A stretch of DNA of 64,000 nucleotides from Callaeas wilsoni (taxonomy: Eukaryota; Chordata; Aves; Passeriformes; Callaeidae): the NCBI GenBank assembly GCA_013398955.1, contig VWPU01002055.1:62001-126000 (forward strand). Reading direction: 5' to 3'. Below, one piece after another: positions 13,601-26,900 of this stretch. The stretch's first letter is position 1. Every line of letters starts with the position of its first letter. The notes beneath the pieces were generated by a model. The model worked only from the letters and a program-made list of their open reading frames with translations. It was not told the origin of the DNA and ran no database searches. Made by a program: the position numbers and the translations under genes.

Positions 13601-14518
13601 ACTGCCAGACTAAGCAGTTCTTCTTACTTATCTTACTAGAGTGGCTTATTTAATAAACAAAACAAGACTTCTCAAGAGGATCGTAATGTCATTAATTCTA
13701 TTCTTCCTTTAACCTCCTATGCTGAATAGGGCTTTTTTTTTTCATGGTTAGATGTATCTGTCAGAAATGTGACATATATTTTCTCATCCTGATACTTTAT
13801 GTCCTTCAATGATGATTCTCCTAGGCACTCTCAGTGGCATTCAAATAGGACCTTGGAGTATGATATCCTCTCTTTCCTCTCCTTTGTGCTTTTTTTTAGC
13901 ACGCTTTTTTAAAGTTTTCCATATTTTTCACCTCTAAGGTTCTTTTTTTACTACTTTTACTGAAATATTTTAACTCAGCCAATACTATTTAAATCCTGGC
14001 ATGATCAAAATCTACCAGAGGTACTTGGGAAAGTAATAAATTACCTCATCAATTATATTTTTATAGAAAGACAAGACCTAAAAAGAAAAAAAAAATGGAA
14101 CAAACTTGGCAACACATCTGCGCACACAAAAAACATCAGCCATTTTATATTATTATTTCCTTGATAATTTCCAAAGTAGAATAGACTACTGAAAATTTGG
14201 AGTTTTTTGATTACTCTAAGCATTGCAGGTGTACTGGAAGAATACAAACAGATAGCACACTGAGGCATAATGAAAGTGGCTCCCCGTATCTCACAATGCC
14301 CTGAGATTTCAATCAAGAAGAAAAAAGTAATTTCTAAAAGATTTTTTGAAAGAAAGTTTAAAAAAAAAAAAAAGGACCAAAGCCAAAACACTGAAAGGCT
14401 GAATATTTCAGGAATTCTTCTGGGACATAAGAGCAGGCTTGAAGTCCTTGGTCAGTCTGGGAATACAGCAGGTTCTGAAATGAGCCTTTGGCTTTTTGTC
14501 TCAGTTTAGACACTCCAC
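10621..14518. other. Unique AT-rich non-coding DNA
   Basis: No gene or recognised repeat. Open frames reach 112 codons (minus strand 14053-14391) but are composed of phenylalanine, leucine and lysine runs created by A/T tracts. A/T homopolymers occur at about 11417-11445, 13733-13742 and 14361-14374. Confidence 0.6.
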
Positions 14519-14668
14519 TGTGCCATTTTGGACACAAATCCAGGAGGAAAGAACCCGAGAGGGGCGTCTCGGCTTCTCTCTCCCCCCTTTGCAGTTTAAA
14601 GGTACACTAGAAATCAAGCAGGCGATGGGGAATACAGTATTGTCATAGAATCACCCCAAGACATCCAC
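14514..14668. repeat. 5-bp target-site duplication TCCAC flanking mini-LTR
   Basis: TCCAC occurs at 14514-14518 and again at 14664-14668, immediately outside an element that begins TG (14519) and ends CA (14663). A 5-bp duplication fits ERVL-class integration (class I typically makes 4 bp, class II 6 bp). It fixes both ends of the insertion to the base. Confidence 0.85.
14519..14663 (-). mobile_element. 145-bp internally deleted ERVL-like solo LTR
   Basis: Read on the minus strand, it begins TGTCTTGGGGTGATTCTATG and ends in GGCACA, matching both termini of the 637-bp LTR at 54144-54780. About 97 bp at the start (about 5 mismatches) and 50 bp at the end (about 10 mismatches) align, while the central 492 bp of the long copy are missing. 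The junction falls at a short GAGA repeat present at both sides in the long copy (54237-54240 and 54729-54732). It could be a deletion after insertion, or a short variant that was itself mobilised. No internal retroviral genes are present. Confidence 0.85.
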
Positions 14669-17600
14669 CTACATGTTTTTGTCCCATAAATGTCCAGTAC
14701 TCAGATGATATCTGGTATAATCCCCAAAAACTTGTGGAACTTTCTCAGAACTTCTCCATTCATATGTGTAATTAATAAGCTATATTTTGGGAAGACAAAC
14801 TAATGATGGGACATTTTTTTAAGGCAGGGTAGTAAAATATGGCTAAATATTAATTGATATAGGATCTCCTATCCTGTCATATCCAAAACATATGCATAAA
14901 TGTCATGTGACAAGCTATTAAAATACCCAGTGTTTTAAAATGAAGTGAAGTAGGCACAGAGATGATGACTGGGACAATAATTACTGCTCCTTCTTTCTTT
15001 CTGGTTAACAAATTCAAGTTAGGGGAGACCACAATGTCCTTGTCATCCTCTCTAACTTGATGACTTAAAAATAACAATTTTAGTGAAAATTTGTCTTCTG
15101 TTACCTCTGTCCTTGAGAGACAAGAATATATTCTGTAAGGGTGGACAGAAGAGTTTAAAAACCAACTATTTGCTACAGGAGACATACCTGAAGAACAATG
15201 AAGTACTTCAAACAGAAGTCTGGACACAATATGACACTGAGATATTCCCCAGAACTGAAACCCAACCAAATGTATTCTAAACCTAAAGAGCTCTCAAAAT
15301 GAATTAAATCTTTGAAACCAAACTCAAATTAATATTTAGAGGAATGAAAGAAAGTTGTATCAAGTAAAAAATATTTTAAAAGTGAAGATAGAAAGCTTTC
15401 ATATTGAAAAAAAGAATCCTTACCAAGTTTAATTTTCTAGTAGCTTAATAATATTCTTTTAATCTTGCATAAGGAAAAATATGGTAAAAATGTTACAAGC
15501 TTTTAATATTTTATTTTCAGACATAAATCCTTTATGTTTCTGCAGTTACCAAATTAATTAAGTTTATCCTTATAAACAAGAGTAAAGTGAAAATTTGTCT
15601 TTTATATGTATACAGCTTCCTGAACAGGAAGACTATCTCGAATAATGCCCACCTGCAATTCTTTGTTATCAACCAGATAGTCAAAAAGAATTAACATTCT
15701 CCATTTTCTTTTCTGATAAACCAGAAGGAATGATCATTTGAAGCATTTTTAAGGAGGTCCTTACCTTTGAAGTCTTTTGCAGTTTCTTTTGGCAATCTGT
15801 TGAAATGGGATATTTACCTGTTCAAAAAAGATAAGGTATTACTAGTGATATCTCGGAATACACACTGTAAGTAAAACACATTCATTAGTTAGTTAAATAT
15901 ATATGGATTAATCTTAATTATGTTCCCCTCTGTGTATTTCTCTGATTCTCATCAAGGAAGCTGCAGGGTTCATGAAATGTGATATGCTCTGAGAATTGCA
16001 AAAAGGTTAAAAGAAATTATCTCAATGTGATTATCTCAAAGCTCCTAAGTGCTGACCTTCCACTTATTTTTGCATTTATGGGCAAAACACCTTTATTAGT
16101 CTAAGCATATCTCAGTACTTGTTATAAGTGCTAGCAACAGAATTTTCAGCAATATCTAAAATCCAAGTGACTATGCTTACAGAGAATTTTGTAGTCCAGC
16201 ATTTTCTTGTATCTTTTTCCCTTCCTCTTCACCTGCTGTCTCTTGTTTAGCACCTCTGGTTTAAGTTCTGATGGATCAAGGCCATTTTTTATTTCTCTAA
16301 TTGAACCTTATCTTGCACAACAGCATTTTGACTCAGAGGTGTTATGACACTAAAGATATGAAAATAAATACTGTGCAATTCAGCATACAGTACTGTTGTA
16401 TGGTGCACACAAAGACTTAAGAAAAATATTTACTAATTGCTCATATTTCCTATTTAATTATCTATTTTAAAAAGTTCATTAAATTTTCTGCATCAAATAA
16501 CATTCTGAACTTAGAAACTCAGGAAACACACACAGAAACAAATCTATTTCCAGAGCTAAAATCAACTTATTTCTCATTCTTTTCATGACTTCAGTGATCA
16601 CAAAATACATATTTTGTAGAAATCTTATTTCCTGTTAGGTTGTAGCATTTGGAGGCATATCCCAACAGAGTGGAAGTCTCATAAATGCAGCTTTCTGATA
16701 ACAGCACATCAAATTTACTGTCTCACTTCAGTGCATCTGTTGTTTTTCATTTCTTTTCATCACTTTAAAAGTACTGTAATGATAACCGAAACTTTCCTTT
16801 TGCCAGAAATGTAAAAACATGAAATAATGCCCCCAAGATTGCATATGCATATGATAGCAGTGTTTCACTCTATTTCAAGAACAAAATTTTCAGAAGGTGC
16901 CTTTTGGTTAAAAACATCTGTTTTAATTTCTGCCATTAACAAAGTTTTTAGTGACAGTGTTCCCAGCAAAAAAAAAAAAAAGTGGTTGAGTGGGAAAGTG
17001 CAAAGAGGGGTGAGAAAAAAAAGTATTATTTCTAAACGTAAGGAATGAACAAAGTTTTTCACTCTTTCCTACACTATTTACTACATTGGTATGACCCTTC
17101 ATATTTACGCTATAAAACAAATTGCAGTTAAATATCTTTTATGTTTAAAACTCAGTTCAAAAAATAAGTCACTATCTTTAGTAAAGAAATTATTATGTAG
17201 TAAAAAATGGGGCAGATTTATCTGTGTGTAAAATGGGGCAGAAACTACTCTGTGTCAGTATGTCAGCCTTTATAATCTGAAACACAGTAATACAAGATAG
17301 ATAAGAAGAAAGAGTTTAGTTTCATTTAAAACACTGTATTACTAATTGGAATTTCAGGAAAAGCTATGTTGCATTCCCACCTCTGTTCAGAAAATTTGAG
17401 AACCATACTTCAGCAGAAGGACATTCAGCATTAAAACCTGTTCATGACTTACTATAGCTTTTGTCCCTTATCTTTGAAGGATTCATGACCTTAGGAATGT
17501 CTATAAATCTTTACTGCAATAACATTATTATCTGCTACCTAATATTCCAAAAAAAACCAGAAAATACTGAGCTGAAATTTCAGATATGCACAAGTGATGA

Positions 17601-19066
17601 AGACAAGTGTTAGAATTATAGTTTGGAGTATAAATACCATTTTGAAAGAGATATCCATGTATTTCTAAATCAACAAGTATTTTGTTGCCTGCAAACCTTC
17701 AAAAAACAAACAAAGAAATGTTTACAAAAACACAATTGCAGAAATTTACAGCTTATGCATATTTAATGAAGTTTAAAAATTTACTATTGAAAAAAACATG
17801 TACTGGTTTATGGACTAAAATCAGTCATCTTTCAGCTTTACAAATTCTCCTCGTGTTAGCAATGAGAATCTGAAATGGCTTCTGTGCAGATAATTCCTTA
17901 TTTTAGGGACTGCAGAATGGATAAATTGCTTATTTTGAGGATTGCAAGATGGATAGCTACATACACTCTCAGCTGTAAGCAAAGATATTCTGTCCAAAGG
18001 GTTTTGTGCCAAAGTAATACATTGTAGTCTAAAGGATAAGAAAGATAAAATCATATAAACATATAATGAAAAATAGCCTGGGAAATTCACACTTTTTTGG
18101 GCGATTTTCTTATTACAAAGGAAGAAAGTATTTTTAATAAAAGTTGCATCTTCCTTTTGTTCAGTTGCATACTAAAAGTACAATAAATTATTTTTATTTT
18201 CACCTGCTGTTTCTTTTACTGACTATTTGATACTGTCATTGACGTTCTTCTATTTGGGGGTATTGGAGTTGATTTTATAGCAAAGAGAAAGGATATTTTT
18301 ACTGTAAATATTGACTAATCTTTTGCCATTCTCACTGTAAAGAAATACAACTGTTCCAGACTTGAGCATATGTTTTTGATTGTATGGGCCTTTTCATCAC
18401 ACAAGCATATGCTACTAGGTAAATATAGAGCTGACACATCCTTGTGTTATCTAAGGTGATTAATAGCTGTAATTATGGGTGGCAAACATCCATTCCAGCA
18501 TTGCTCTTTGAAAAACATGTTCATAAAACTGAGGCCAGAGTAGATCTGAAGATTGCTAATTTAAGTATGTTACCATGGTAGCCACTCACTGTACACTGTA
18601 TCAGAGCAGAGTGAGCAAAAAGACCTTTCTAAAACATTACCAAGTTCTTCTGTCTTTAAACATTTTGATGAGTTTTTGAAGTGTTATTTCAGAATGTGTT
18701 AATCTGTAATAGTCTTTTCAAATGCATTCATTTTAAATACTGTGAAATGCAAAGTCGTCTATGGTACTTCAGAATGCAGATTTTCTATCATGCCTCACTA
18801 AACACTGAGGAACTCAGGCATCCCTACAAGTGAAAGATAATCTGTTGTGTTTAATGGCAGTTTTTGAACTACAGCTGCTACTTGAACTACTTGGTGGTGT
18901 TTTTTCAACTGTTAATCTTCAGAGTGCATGCCAGGGTAGTCTGTTTGGGTAGGTGACTGTGAGACAGTAGAATTCGAACTCTGCCAGTGTCTTTGCTTCA
19001 ATGCACATTTGATTATATGAGCCTTTTCAATGTATATGCCACAATTCTGATAGTTTATCAGCAATT
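14669..19066. other. Unique AT-rich non-coding DNA
   Basis: No gene or recognised mobile element. The open frames at 14877-15269 (minus, 130 codons) and 16827-17048 show no domain or coding-like composition. An A-run at 16969-16981 is plain low complexity. A short imperfect duplication of a sequence containing ATGGGGCAGA lies near 17207 and 17232. Confidence 0.6.
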
Positions 19067-19380
19067 CTTAGAATGGGTTGGGTTGGAAGGGACCTCAAAG
19101 ATCATTTAGTTCCAATCCCCCTGCCATGGGCAGGGAGATCTTTCCCTAGACCAGGCTGCTCAGAGCTCCATTAAACTCAGCCTTGAACACTTCCAGGGAT
19201 GAGGCATCCCTGGGCAACCTGTTCTAGTGCCTTAAGCACCCTCAAAGTAAAGGATTTCTTCTGAGTATCTAATCTGAACCTACTCTCTTTCAGTTTGAAT
19301 CCATTCTCCCTTGTCCTGTCAGTACATGTGCTTGTAAAACACCGTGTCTATCTTTCTTGTAGGCTCCCTTCAGATACTGA
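19067..19380 (-). mobile_element. CR1 LINE 3'-end fragment (about 310 bp)
   Basis: On the plus strand it opens with the reverse complement of the CR1 3' end (phrase 'gggttggaagggacctcaaa'), then 'cttccagggatgaggcatcc', 'cctgggcaacctgttctagt' and finally a stretch like 'tttcttgtaggctcccttca', all in the order found in a minus-strand CR1. It is a 5'-truncated insertion. Similarity ends near 19380, where AT-rich unique sequence resumes. Confidence 0.9.
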
Positions 19381-19605
19381 ATAAATTTGTATTTATTTTA
19401 TTGCATTTTAAATTCTCTTTAACTTTGAATCTATCAGAATAATTTATGCAAGTGGCAACATATCCTGAATTACCTGTCTATCCTGAACCCCTAATACATG
19501 TCCATTCCTCCACTTAATTTTACGTGTAATCAAAATAAGAAAAATAGAACCACTATCGTCAATTTTATCCTTCGATTCTCAAATAAACCTTTATAATTTT
19601 AATCA
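19381..19605. other. Short unique spacer between CR1 fragments
   Basis: AT-rich sequence with no recognised feature between two CR1 relics that share the same orientation. Confidence 0.5.
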
Positions 19606-19665
19606 AAGAATCACAGAAAGAACTAGATTTCAAAAGACCTTTGAGACTATCAAGTCCAACTACTT
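19606..19665 (-). mobile_element. Very short CR1 3'-end relic
   Basis: About 60 bp resembles the reverse complement of the CR1 3' terminus: 'agaatcacag' followed by 'aaaagacctttgagactatc' and 'aagtccaac'. Similarity fades after 19665. The match is short but keeps the canonical order, so an old CR1 fragment is the best reading. Confidence 0.6.
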
Positions 19666-20559
19666 CTTTTATACTTAAGGTAGAATTAAGTAGGAAAATA
19701 TGACTTAAGTGACTCAGAACTAATCAGTGTCAACCTGCTTCAGCAGCTGCCAACATAAATATCCTTTTGTAATAGATCAGACACTAACCACTAGACTAAA
19801 AGGTTTGAATACATATATGTAATTTTTGCTCTTCCTTTAGGTTTTTCTGGTTTTCCTTAGGCTTTCTAATTTTTCTATCTTAAATGTTCTCAGTTATAAA
19901 TGAAAAATTCATGTATTACATAAGATATTATTCTAAACATGATTATTATTCTAAACATTAGAATACGTTTTGAAAATCAAAAATCTAATGAATAGTGATA
20001 GGTCTTATTATTATGACCTACAGTCATAGACATCAGTTTTAGGCTCAGCAGAAGATCACTTGCATTTAAAGTCCAGTAAAGTATTTAACATCTGGAATGA
20101 TCTTACTACCTCTCTAACATGAAGATTGGCAGTGAGCAAAGGAGAAAAGCTTTGAGGTTCATTTCTCTATCTAAATAGTCGGTCTCATCTGATCTGTTAG
20201 GATCAAAAGTACACAACTGTCTTGCAGCTCTCAAGAGTTCTACAGTAATTTGCTTTAGATATGCTGAAACTGCAAAATAATTCCTACTCATTGCTTTGCC
20301 TTCCTCATTACAGCCAATATTAGTGTGTGAGTGCACGCACACGCTGAGTGACACATGGTGGCATTAGAAGGGAACAAGTGAGAGAATTGACCTTAAAATT
20401 TGTAGTTTACACTATAGCATACAACTCATTTAAAGATGATGAGAGTTAAATAATTGTCAATAATTTAAAACAAATACAGTTTACCTTCATAATACTTTCA
20501 AAGATATTTAAATTTTGACAAGCAGTCACCTTTTATTTTTGAGAAGATGAGAAATACAA
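19666..20559. other. Unique AT-rich non-coding DNA
   Basis: No gene or recognised repeat apart from a short direct repeat of TTATTCTAAACAT near 19928 and 19946. The 82-codon minus-strand frame at 20106-20354 shows no domain. Confidence 0.55.
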
Positions 20560-20960
20560 TTGATAATAGGAGTACAAGCACCATAATTTGGATCTACATA
20601 AAGTCTTTGATAGTGTCTCAAATGATAGTCTTCATCTTAAACTGAAAGCAGGAGAGATTCAGGTTAAACATGGGAACAGATAAAGAACTGATTAAAGTAA
20701 AGTGATTAGAAAGTAAAGTGTTGAGAAGGGCCACAGGGGAGTCAGTTTTCAGATCTTCATTGCTTCTAATCTGCATAAATTACTAAAACAGAAAAACTAG
20801 CTGTAGAATTGCCAAATGCACTGATGACTTAAAACTGAAATGAAGTAGTAAGTGGAAAGCAAAAGAATTAAATGATAATTCCCCTTGGAAAATGGTTTAC
20901 ATATTAAAAGGAAAACAAAATTTAAGAATGATAAATATAACATACAAAGCATTGCCTCTT
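20560..20960 (+). mobile_element. Ancient LINE reverse-transcriptase fossil (CR1/L2/L3-like)
   Basis: Three RT landmarks occur in order on the plus strand. At 20591 the translation is DLHKVFDSVSNDSL, matching the family pattern DxxKAFDTVxHxxL. At 20728-20766 it is GPQGSQFSDLHCF, matching GxPQGSxLSPLLF. At about 20814-20837 it reads AKCTDDLKL, matching the FADDTKL catalytic block. Spacing between the blocks (about 140 and 89 nt) is close to that of intact RTs. Frames change between the blocks and several stops interrupt them, so this is long dead. It is clearly more diverged than the CR1 copies at 3200 and 48045, which suggests an older CR1-superfamily or L2/L3-type insertion. The outer limits are approximate. 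Confidence 0.65.
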
Positions 20961-23900
20961 TTTCCTTAGAGAAGCACAAGAAGCCTACTTTTAAATACTA
21001 CACAAACTTTAGGGAACTTTTCTGAACCTGTCTAGATTATTGAAAAGCTAAGAGAATGACAAGCAATTCCCATATACTGCAGGCCAGGAGGGGAGGGGGG
21101 AACACCCATCAGTTCAGAAAAAAATCTTCTGATCATAACACATGCAGTGGTACAATATGGTACAACAACTAATATTAAATGCCTTTCTATTTGAAATCTC
21201 AAACCAAAGAAAACATAAAAAAGCCCCACAACCCCTTACACTAACACTACCAAAAAATTACCAGAAAGTGGAAAATATTTCCACTGAAGTTGTTCTTGCC
21301 GTCTTCCCCATCTCCTAATTCTCCAATTTAAATAAAAATTTGTATCTTCTAGCTCCAATGGAAACATGGAAAAATAAAAAATTACTCAACACATTGAAAA
21401 ATAATATTTGTGGACATTATTATGGGCTTCTTTTGTGTTTGGTTTTGATTTTTTACTTGCTGGGTTTTGTTTTGGGGAGTGTTTATTATTATTATTTTTG
21501 TTCTCTTTTTTTAGCTTACGCACAGTAAAATAGTATAGAAATCTTGAGGGTGAGACTTATGGGAAAATATCTACCTACACATTACTGATAGCACGAATGT
21601 TATAACCTACTCATAGCCTAGTAAAAATGCACAAAACAATTAAACAATTAGAAAATACATGTCAGAGATGATGAATGAATAAGAGGTATCTCACAGAAAG
21701 CCAAATATGATGATGCTTACCATCACCTTAATTTGACCCATGCACTATACTACAGAAATAGTGTTGTAATTATGTTATTTATATCCTTCTGAAGCCTTTG
21801 AAATCACTACTTGTATGTTAAAAATATAAGACAATGAAGAAAATATAAGTTTCAAAAATCTAAGTAATGGGTCATTGCATTTTTTTTCTGTAACTGATAT
21901 TCCAATGTTGGTTCAGTATCATATCTTGCCTCCATCCACGTCTCTCTCTAAAAGTCATAGTACTTGATCTTAGTGTGTACAGAGACTTGTCAGAAAAAAA
22001 GAACTAAGTGACAGCAACACAAATGGCCACACCCAAATGAAGAAAACAAAGAAAACAGCAAGAAAAATTATGTGTAATACAGCTATATAATTACATGTAC
22101 ATATGGTCCTCTAGACAGCTGCATAAAGACAATGGAAGCATAAGGATTTATAGTGTTGATGAAATTGCATTCCTGTGTCCATTTGAATGGTAGCCGAAGG
22201 GACAATTTTAAGTCCAGCACCTGCAAAGCATTTTCACACGCTACACATAATTATGATCAAAAGATGTTTGTATCAGTGCATACAGCTAACAGGGGAAATG
22301 AATTTGTATGTAGGAAGAAATGAATAGAAAGTCAGAGAAGGAAGTTTTCGTTGCCACACACATGTTTTTTCAATATCTGGTTAACAAATTTAATATCTCT
22401 ATATTAGTGCCCACAATTTTAGAAATACCTTTAGTTTGATAGACAACTTGATATCAAATACAGAAGGTTTCTATATTTAATACTCCATTGCTAATACTTC
22501 CTTTGCTTTTTAAAGGTCATTAATGTTATTGATTACATTAATTTGAAAGCTGCTTGAATAACACTGAAAATTAAGGTAAAATGAACATCTGTGTAAGCTG
22601 ACAACAAACAAAATTGCTGTGCTCTTCACAGATGACTCCTCCTGGGTGTTTTCCCCATTGATCAGTTCAGCATAGCAGGAGCAAAAGAGTCCAAAAAGAA
22701 GTCCTCAATTACTTTCTATGTTCTAGTAAATATAAAAAGTTTGATCCTTTTTCCTTCATTTTTATCAATGGCATCCAGCAACAAGACAGCTTCCTGGAGA
22801 AAACTAGGGACTGCTTAGCTTACAAAAGCAAATCTATTTATTCTTTTTGTATTTATGCTAAGTATAAGAAACAAACAGTGTGATCTGTTCACGAGTGGCA
22901 TAATACATTTTATGAATCCGGTCTGGTATTTTTAATTCTTTAGGAAGCTAAATATCAAGGAATTTTCTCTTCGTTTAGAATTTGGGCCAGTGATAAGAAC
23001 TGATCTACAGACATAATTCTTTAAATTAAAAACAGATGACCTTGTAAGACCATCCAAACCAAGACTCTCTCGTAAGATCATCTATGATGTTCCTGGTGTT
23101 CAAGACAAAAGCAGAGAATTGCTTTAAAGAACCGAGGTTAAATGTAACATGCACTCTCTATGTGAATGTAGCTTTTAGGAAAAAACTTTATAATGGAATT
23201 CCCAGTCACAAGTCTGGGCATTTCCCTTTACATACATTCTGACTTTTAGGAGGACAGTATATGCCTTAAACTCACGTAACTTCTTAGTTGTGCTGGCTAT
23301 GCCTTAAACTCAGATAATTTCATAGTTGTACTGGTTTTAGTATGTGGATTTATGAATTTATAAAGTCTATGTACTTAGCAGTGTCATATGTTTAAAGAAA
23401 CTAGTATAGCATCATATTACAGAATTACTGCACATAATTGTGGGGTTAATCGTTATCCTATGGTAGAGGGGACAAGCTGCACACATACTACTGTAATTAG
23501 GATCAGTTAGACCAGTGAGTCTACCGACATCTACTCACATAATTTAATCAGAAATATTCCATCAGCATTTATTTTATGATCTATTAAAGTAATGCATTTA
23601 TTGCCGCAAATAATTAGAAGTCCCTTATTCCAGTGCAAGAGGACATCCAAAACACAAAACTGTTGAATAAGCTAAAGTTTTCTAAGGTGTTTTACAACAG
23701 GTGAGTTCTTGGTAAGAGATTTAAGACCAGAGCTTTAAGAATTATAAACTGCTGTGAGTGATTACTCATGCCTTGCAAGCTAAAAAATATAAAAGGAATA
23801 TATAAATTCTTTGACAGCATCAGCAAAATATTTATGTCCTGTGATTCTGAATGCAGAACTAAGAAATGTCACTTTTTTCACATGAAATTTGCTATTTTAT

Positions 23901-26900
23901 CACTTTAGCTGAAATTACTATATGAAGACAAAGTATTTCTAGAAGCATTGAGTTTCTCTGGTCATGAGCCTCTCTATATTGAACTGAACATTTTTTAACC
24001 TGAAATTATTTTCAGAGTAATTAAACCTAACATGCCATAATTTTCTCAATGTTTCTCAAACTATGCCTTAGAAGCAGCAATTGAATAGTCCTGTGAAAAT
24101 CATAGAAAAAATTCCTTTCATATATCATCAACGTACAGAAATGGATGGTAATCTCCTAATGATGAACAATTTGAAGAATTAAATTTTAAATGTACTATGA
24201 GAAAATCAAAACCCATATGAGAGTTTGAGAGAGTTGATTTCAAGACACACTTGGTGATCTCTTACAGATCCTGTTGTTTAAAAGAATTTGTTTTGAGCTA
24301 TCAGCATTAAAATTAAATTCAACTGAAAAAAAAAATTAATTAAGGGCAGTAACATATGACCAGAATAACAAAATGGGCATACAGAAACAAATGAAGTGAC
24401 ACATTCATTAAAATCACAAATCGAACCAAACTCCCTTACATTTGAAACAGAAATTATTATTGTTCAAATCTAGCAAAAGGTCTGATTTCGTTATTTGTTA
24501 TTTGCTCAGATATAGCACCAAGGCTCTCAGTTTCACCATCTAAATTGATACCTTTCTGAACTTCTCTATGAATTTGGTACGTTTCAGAGATCACTGTCTC
24601 AATAGACAACTTTCTGTTGCCTCAGTTCAGAAAGTAGTTAAAACATTTTTTGGCATGGGAAAATCTGAGTATGAACATTTAGCTAAAGCTATACATCCCT
24701 GAATAGCAGTGTATATTTAATTTCTCCTCAAACTAAGAGTAACTGCAATTTGAATCCTGTGCCAGTGAAAAAAAAACCAGCACACTGTCTTCAGCAATCC
24801 ATGGAACTAGCAGCATTTGGTTCTTTCAGGCTAGACAAAAGATGCTCTGTGAGGTACAAGCATAAGCCATCCACCACTGGCTCACTCTGCTGCGAGTTCT
24901 GCCTCAGCTCACCGAGTATCCTCCCTCTGTATTATGGAGAATAAAGAAAAAAATCATGTTATCTTTACCCAAACAATTTTTTTTTTACCTAAATCACACT
25001 TATAAGAACCTATTATTTCAGATGTCTACACCTCTGCCAAGTTGCAGAATTTAGTTACCAGATTTGAAGAGATTCAGGAGACTGTAGGAATCTGGCAATA
25101 ACCTGAGAACACAAATGAGCCTTAGGAAACTATGTTAGAAGAGAATCTGATGATAACTAATTGTAGAGTATCATTTTACTAAACTGCATTAAATTGTTCC
25201 TTCTAGGCCAAGAAAATTATTCAAAAATCTTGCAATGTAGAGTATACTAAATTTACAAAACTGAAAAAAGACTTATTTTTGCATAGCAAATACATCAGTT
25301 GAACACTAGTAGCTATGGAAACTGAAACAAGGCATAATTTTTCCTCAGAAAATAAGGATCAAACTTACATTGCCAGATTAACTCTAACAGTTACAAGATA
25401 TCAAAGTATAACATATGAATGGTTCAGCACCTTATCTACAAGTATTATTGTGGTTTTATTCCTGTGAGATCTGCATTCCTTGCAAGCTGCAACTAATTAT
25501 AAATTGGCTGATACACCAATACTCTTAGGCTGTGTTAACATTTTGAATTTGTTTGCTCACTTTACCTTCTTTACTGCATGTCCAGCTACTTTGAAAGAAA
25601 CAAGTTTTGTCAACACTACAGTTGTAAGCTATTTTGCAATAAAGGCTATTCTATGCGCATTAATAATACTGACAAGAACAGATGGCAATTATTGCTTTTA
25701 ACAATTTTTTTTTCTGTTGGTATTAATTACATGTGCTTAATTTCTGTTGTTATGTCCACTGGGCACCAAGGTAAGGTGCTAAAAATCTGCCCAAATACTT
25801 TCATCTCATTGACAGCAGCAGAATTCTTATTAAAATAGAAACATTACTGTCATTTTAATTAACTCATTAGGGATGCATAAAAATTCATCATTATTGAAAG
25901 CTATTTTTAATGCTTTTCTAATATTAAAGTGCTTCATAAAGTGAGCAGCATTCTTTCTAACTGTATAATTAAAATATCATCTACTGTATTTAAAAAATAG
26001 AAATATCCATAAAATTAATAAAAGTATAAGTCATATGAATTAGTAGAAAATTCTCTACTGTTCCTAAGTGTGCTGAAAAACGTCTGTTTAAACCTCTTTG
26101 GGTTAAATTCCTGTTCGCTGATTATCTAGGAATAGTACTCTTTCTATTGTGTCTCCAGCAGAACGCTTATGCCCAAGTTAGGCAGCTAGGTGGTTCTCTT
26201 CTGCAGTTGTATTAGCAAGGGAAGAATAAAATTCCTAAACAATGTGGTCTGTAATAGCCATCACTCCTAGCAGGGAGCTGCTTAACCTTTGTCAAAAGAT
26301 AACACCAAAACCAGTCTTAAACAAACAGCCTTCTCAACAGGGGCAGGCCTGCTTTCAGTTAAGCTTCATTGCCACAAGCTGTTTCAGTTCATAGTTTTCA
26401 AGCATTCAACCAAGGATCTGAAGACACATTAGGGATATTATAGACTTCAGAGCTATCCATCCCCAAACCTGAATAGTAGCATATAGTTTCAGTAGCGTCA
26501 AAGAAGACCTTGTCTGGATCTTTCTAAAGCTAGGGAAAAAGATACAGTGCTGATACAATTTATTCTGAGGCTAAACAAAAAGTGCCTCTGGAAGTACTGG
26601 CACATCAATTTCCCTAGACCAGCAGGTTAAATACATGGGCAGGACAAAAAACTCCGGATATTCCAGACACAGTCAGACATATATGGCTTAATACTCAGCA
26701 AAAATATTGATTCTACCTGCCTTGTATTTGGATTTTTATAAGTCCAGGCTAGAGTACAGACCAAAAACATGAAACTTGCTGAAATCCTACCTATTAGGAA
26801 AATCCATGAAAAAAACCTGACTTCAGGGCTTTACATGAAATGAGCAGACAGGAATCCAGCTACCTCTGAACATTTCAAGCATTAGTTTTTTGGATTTTGA

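Noticed and set aside
14053..14391. 112-codon minus-strand open frame with apparent membrane segments
   Set aside because: The phenylalanine and leucine stretches come from the A-runs at 14088-14095 and 14361-14374. This is a homopolymer artefact.
18375..19030. 22-bp near-identical sequences (TTTGATTRTATGRGCCTTTTCA) at 18375 and 19008
   Set aside because: With two mismatches in an AT-rich window of this size, the match can plausibly arise by chance, and similarity does not extend clearly.
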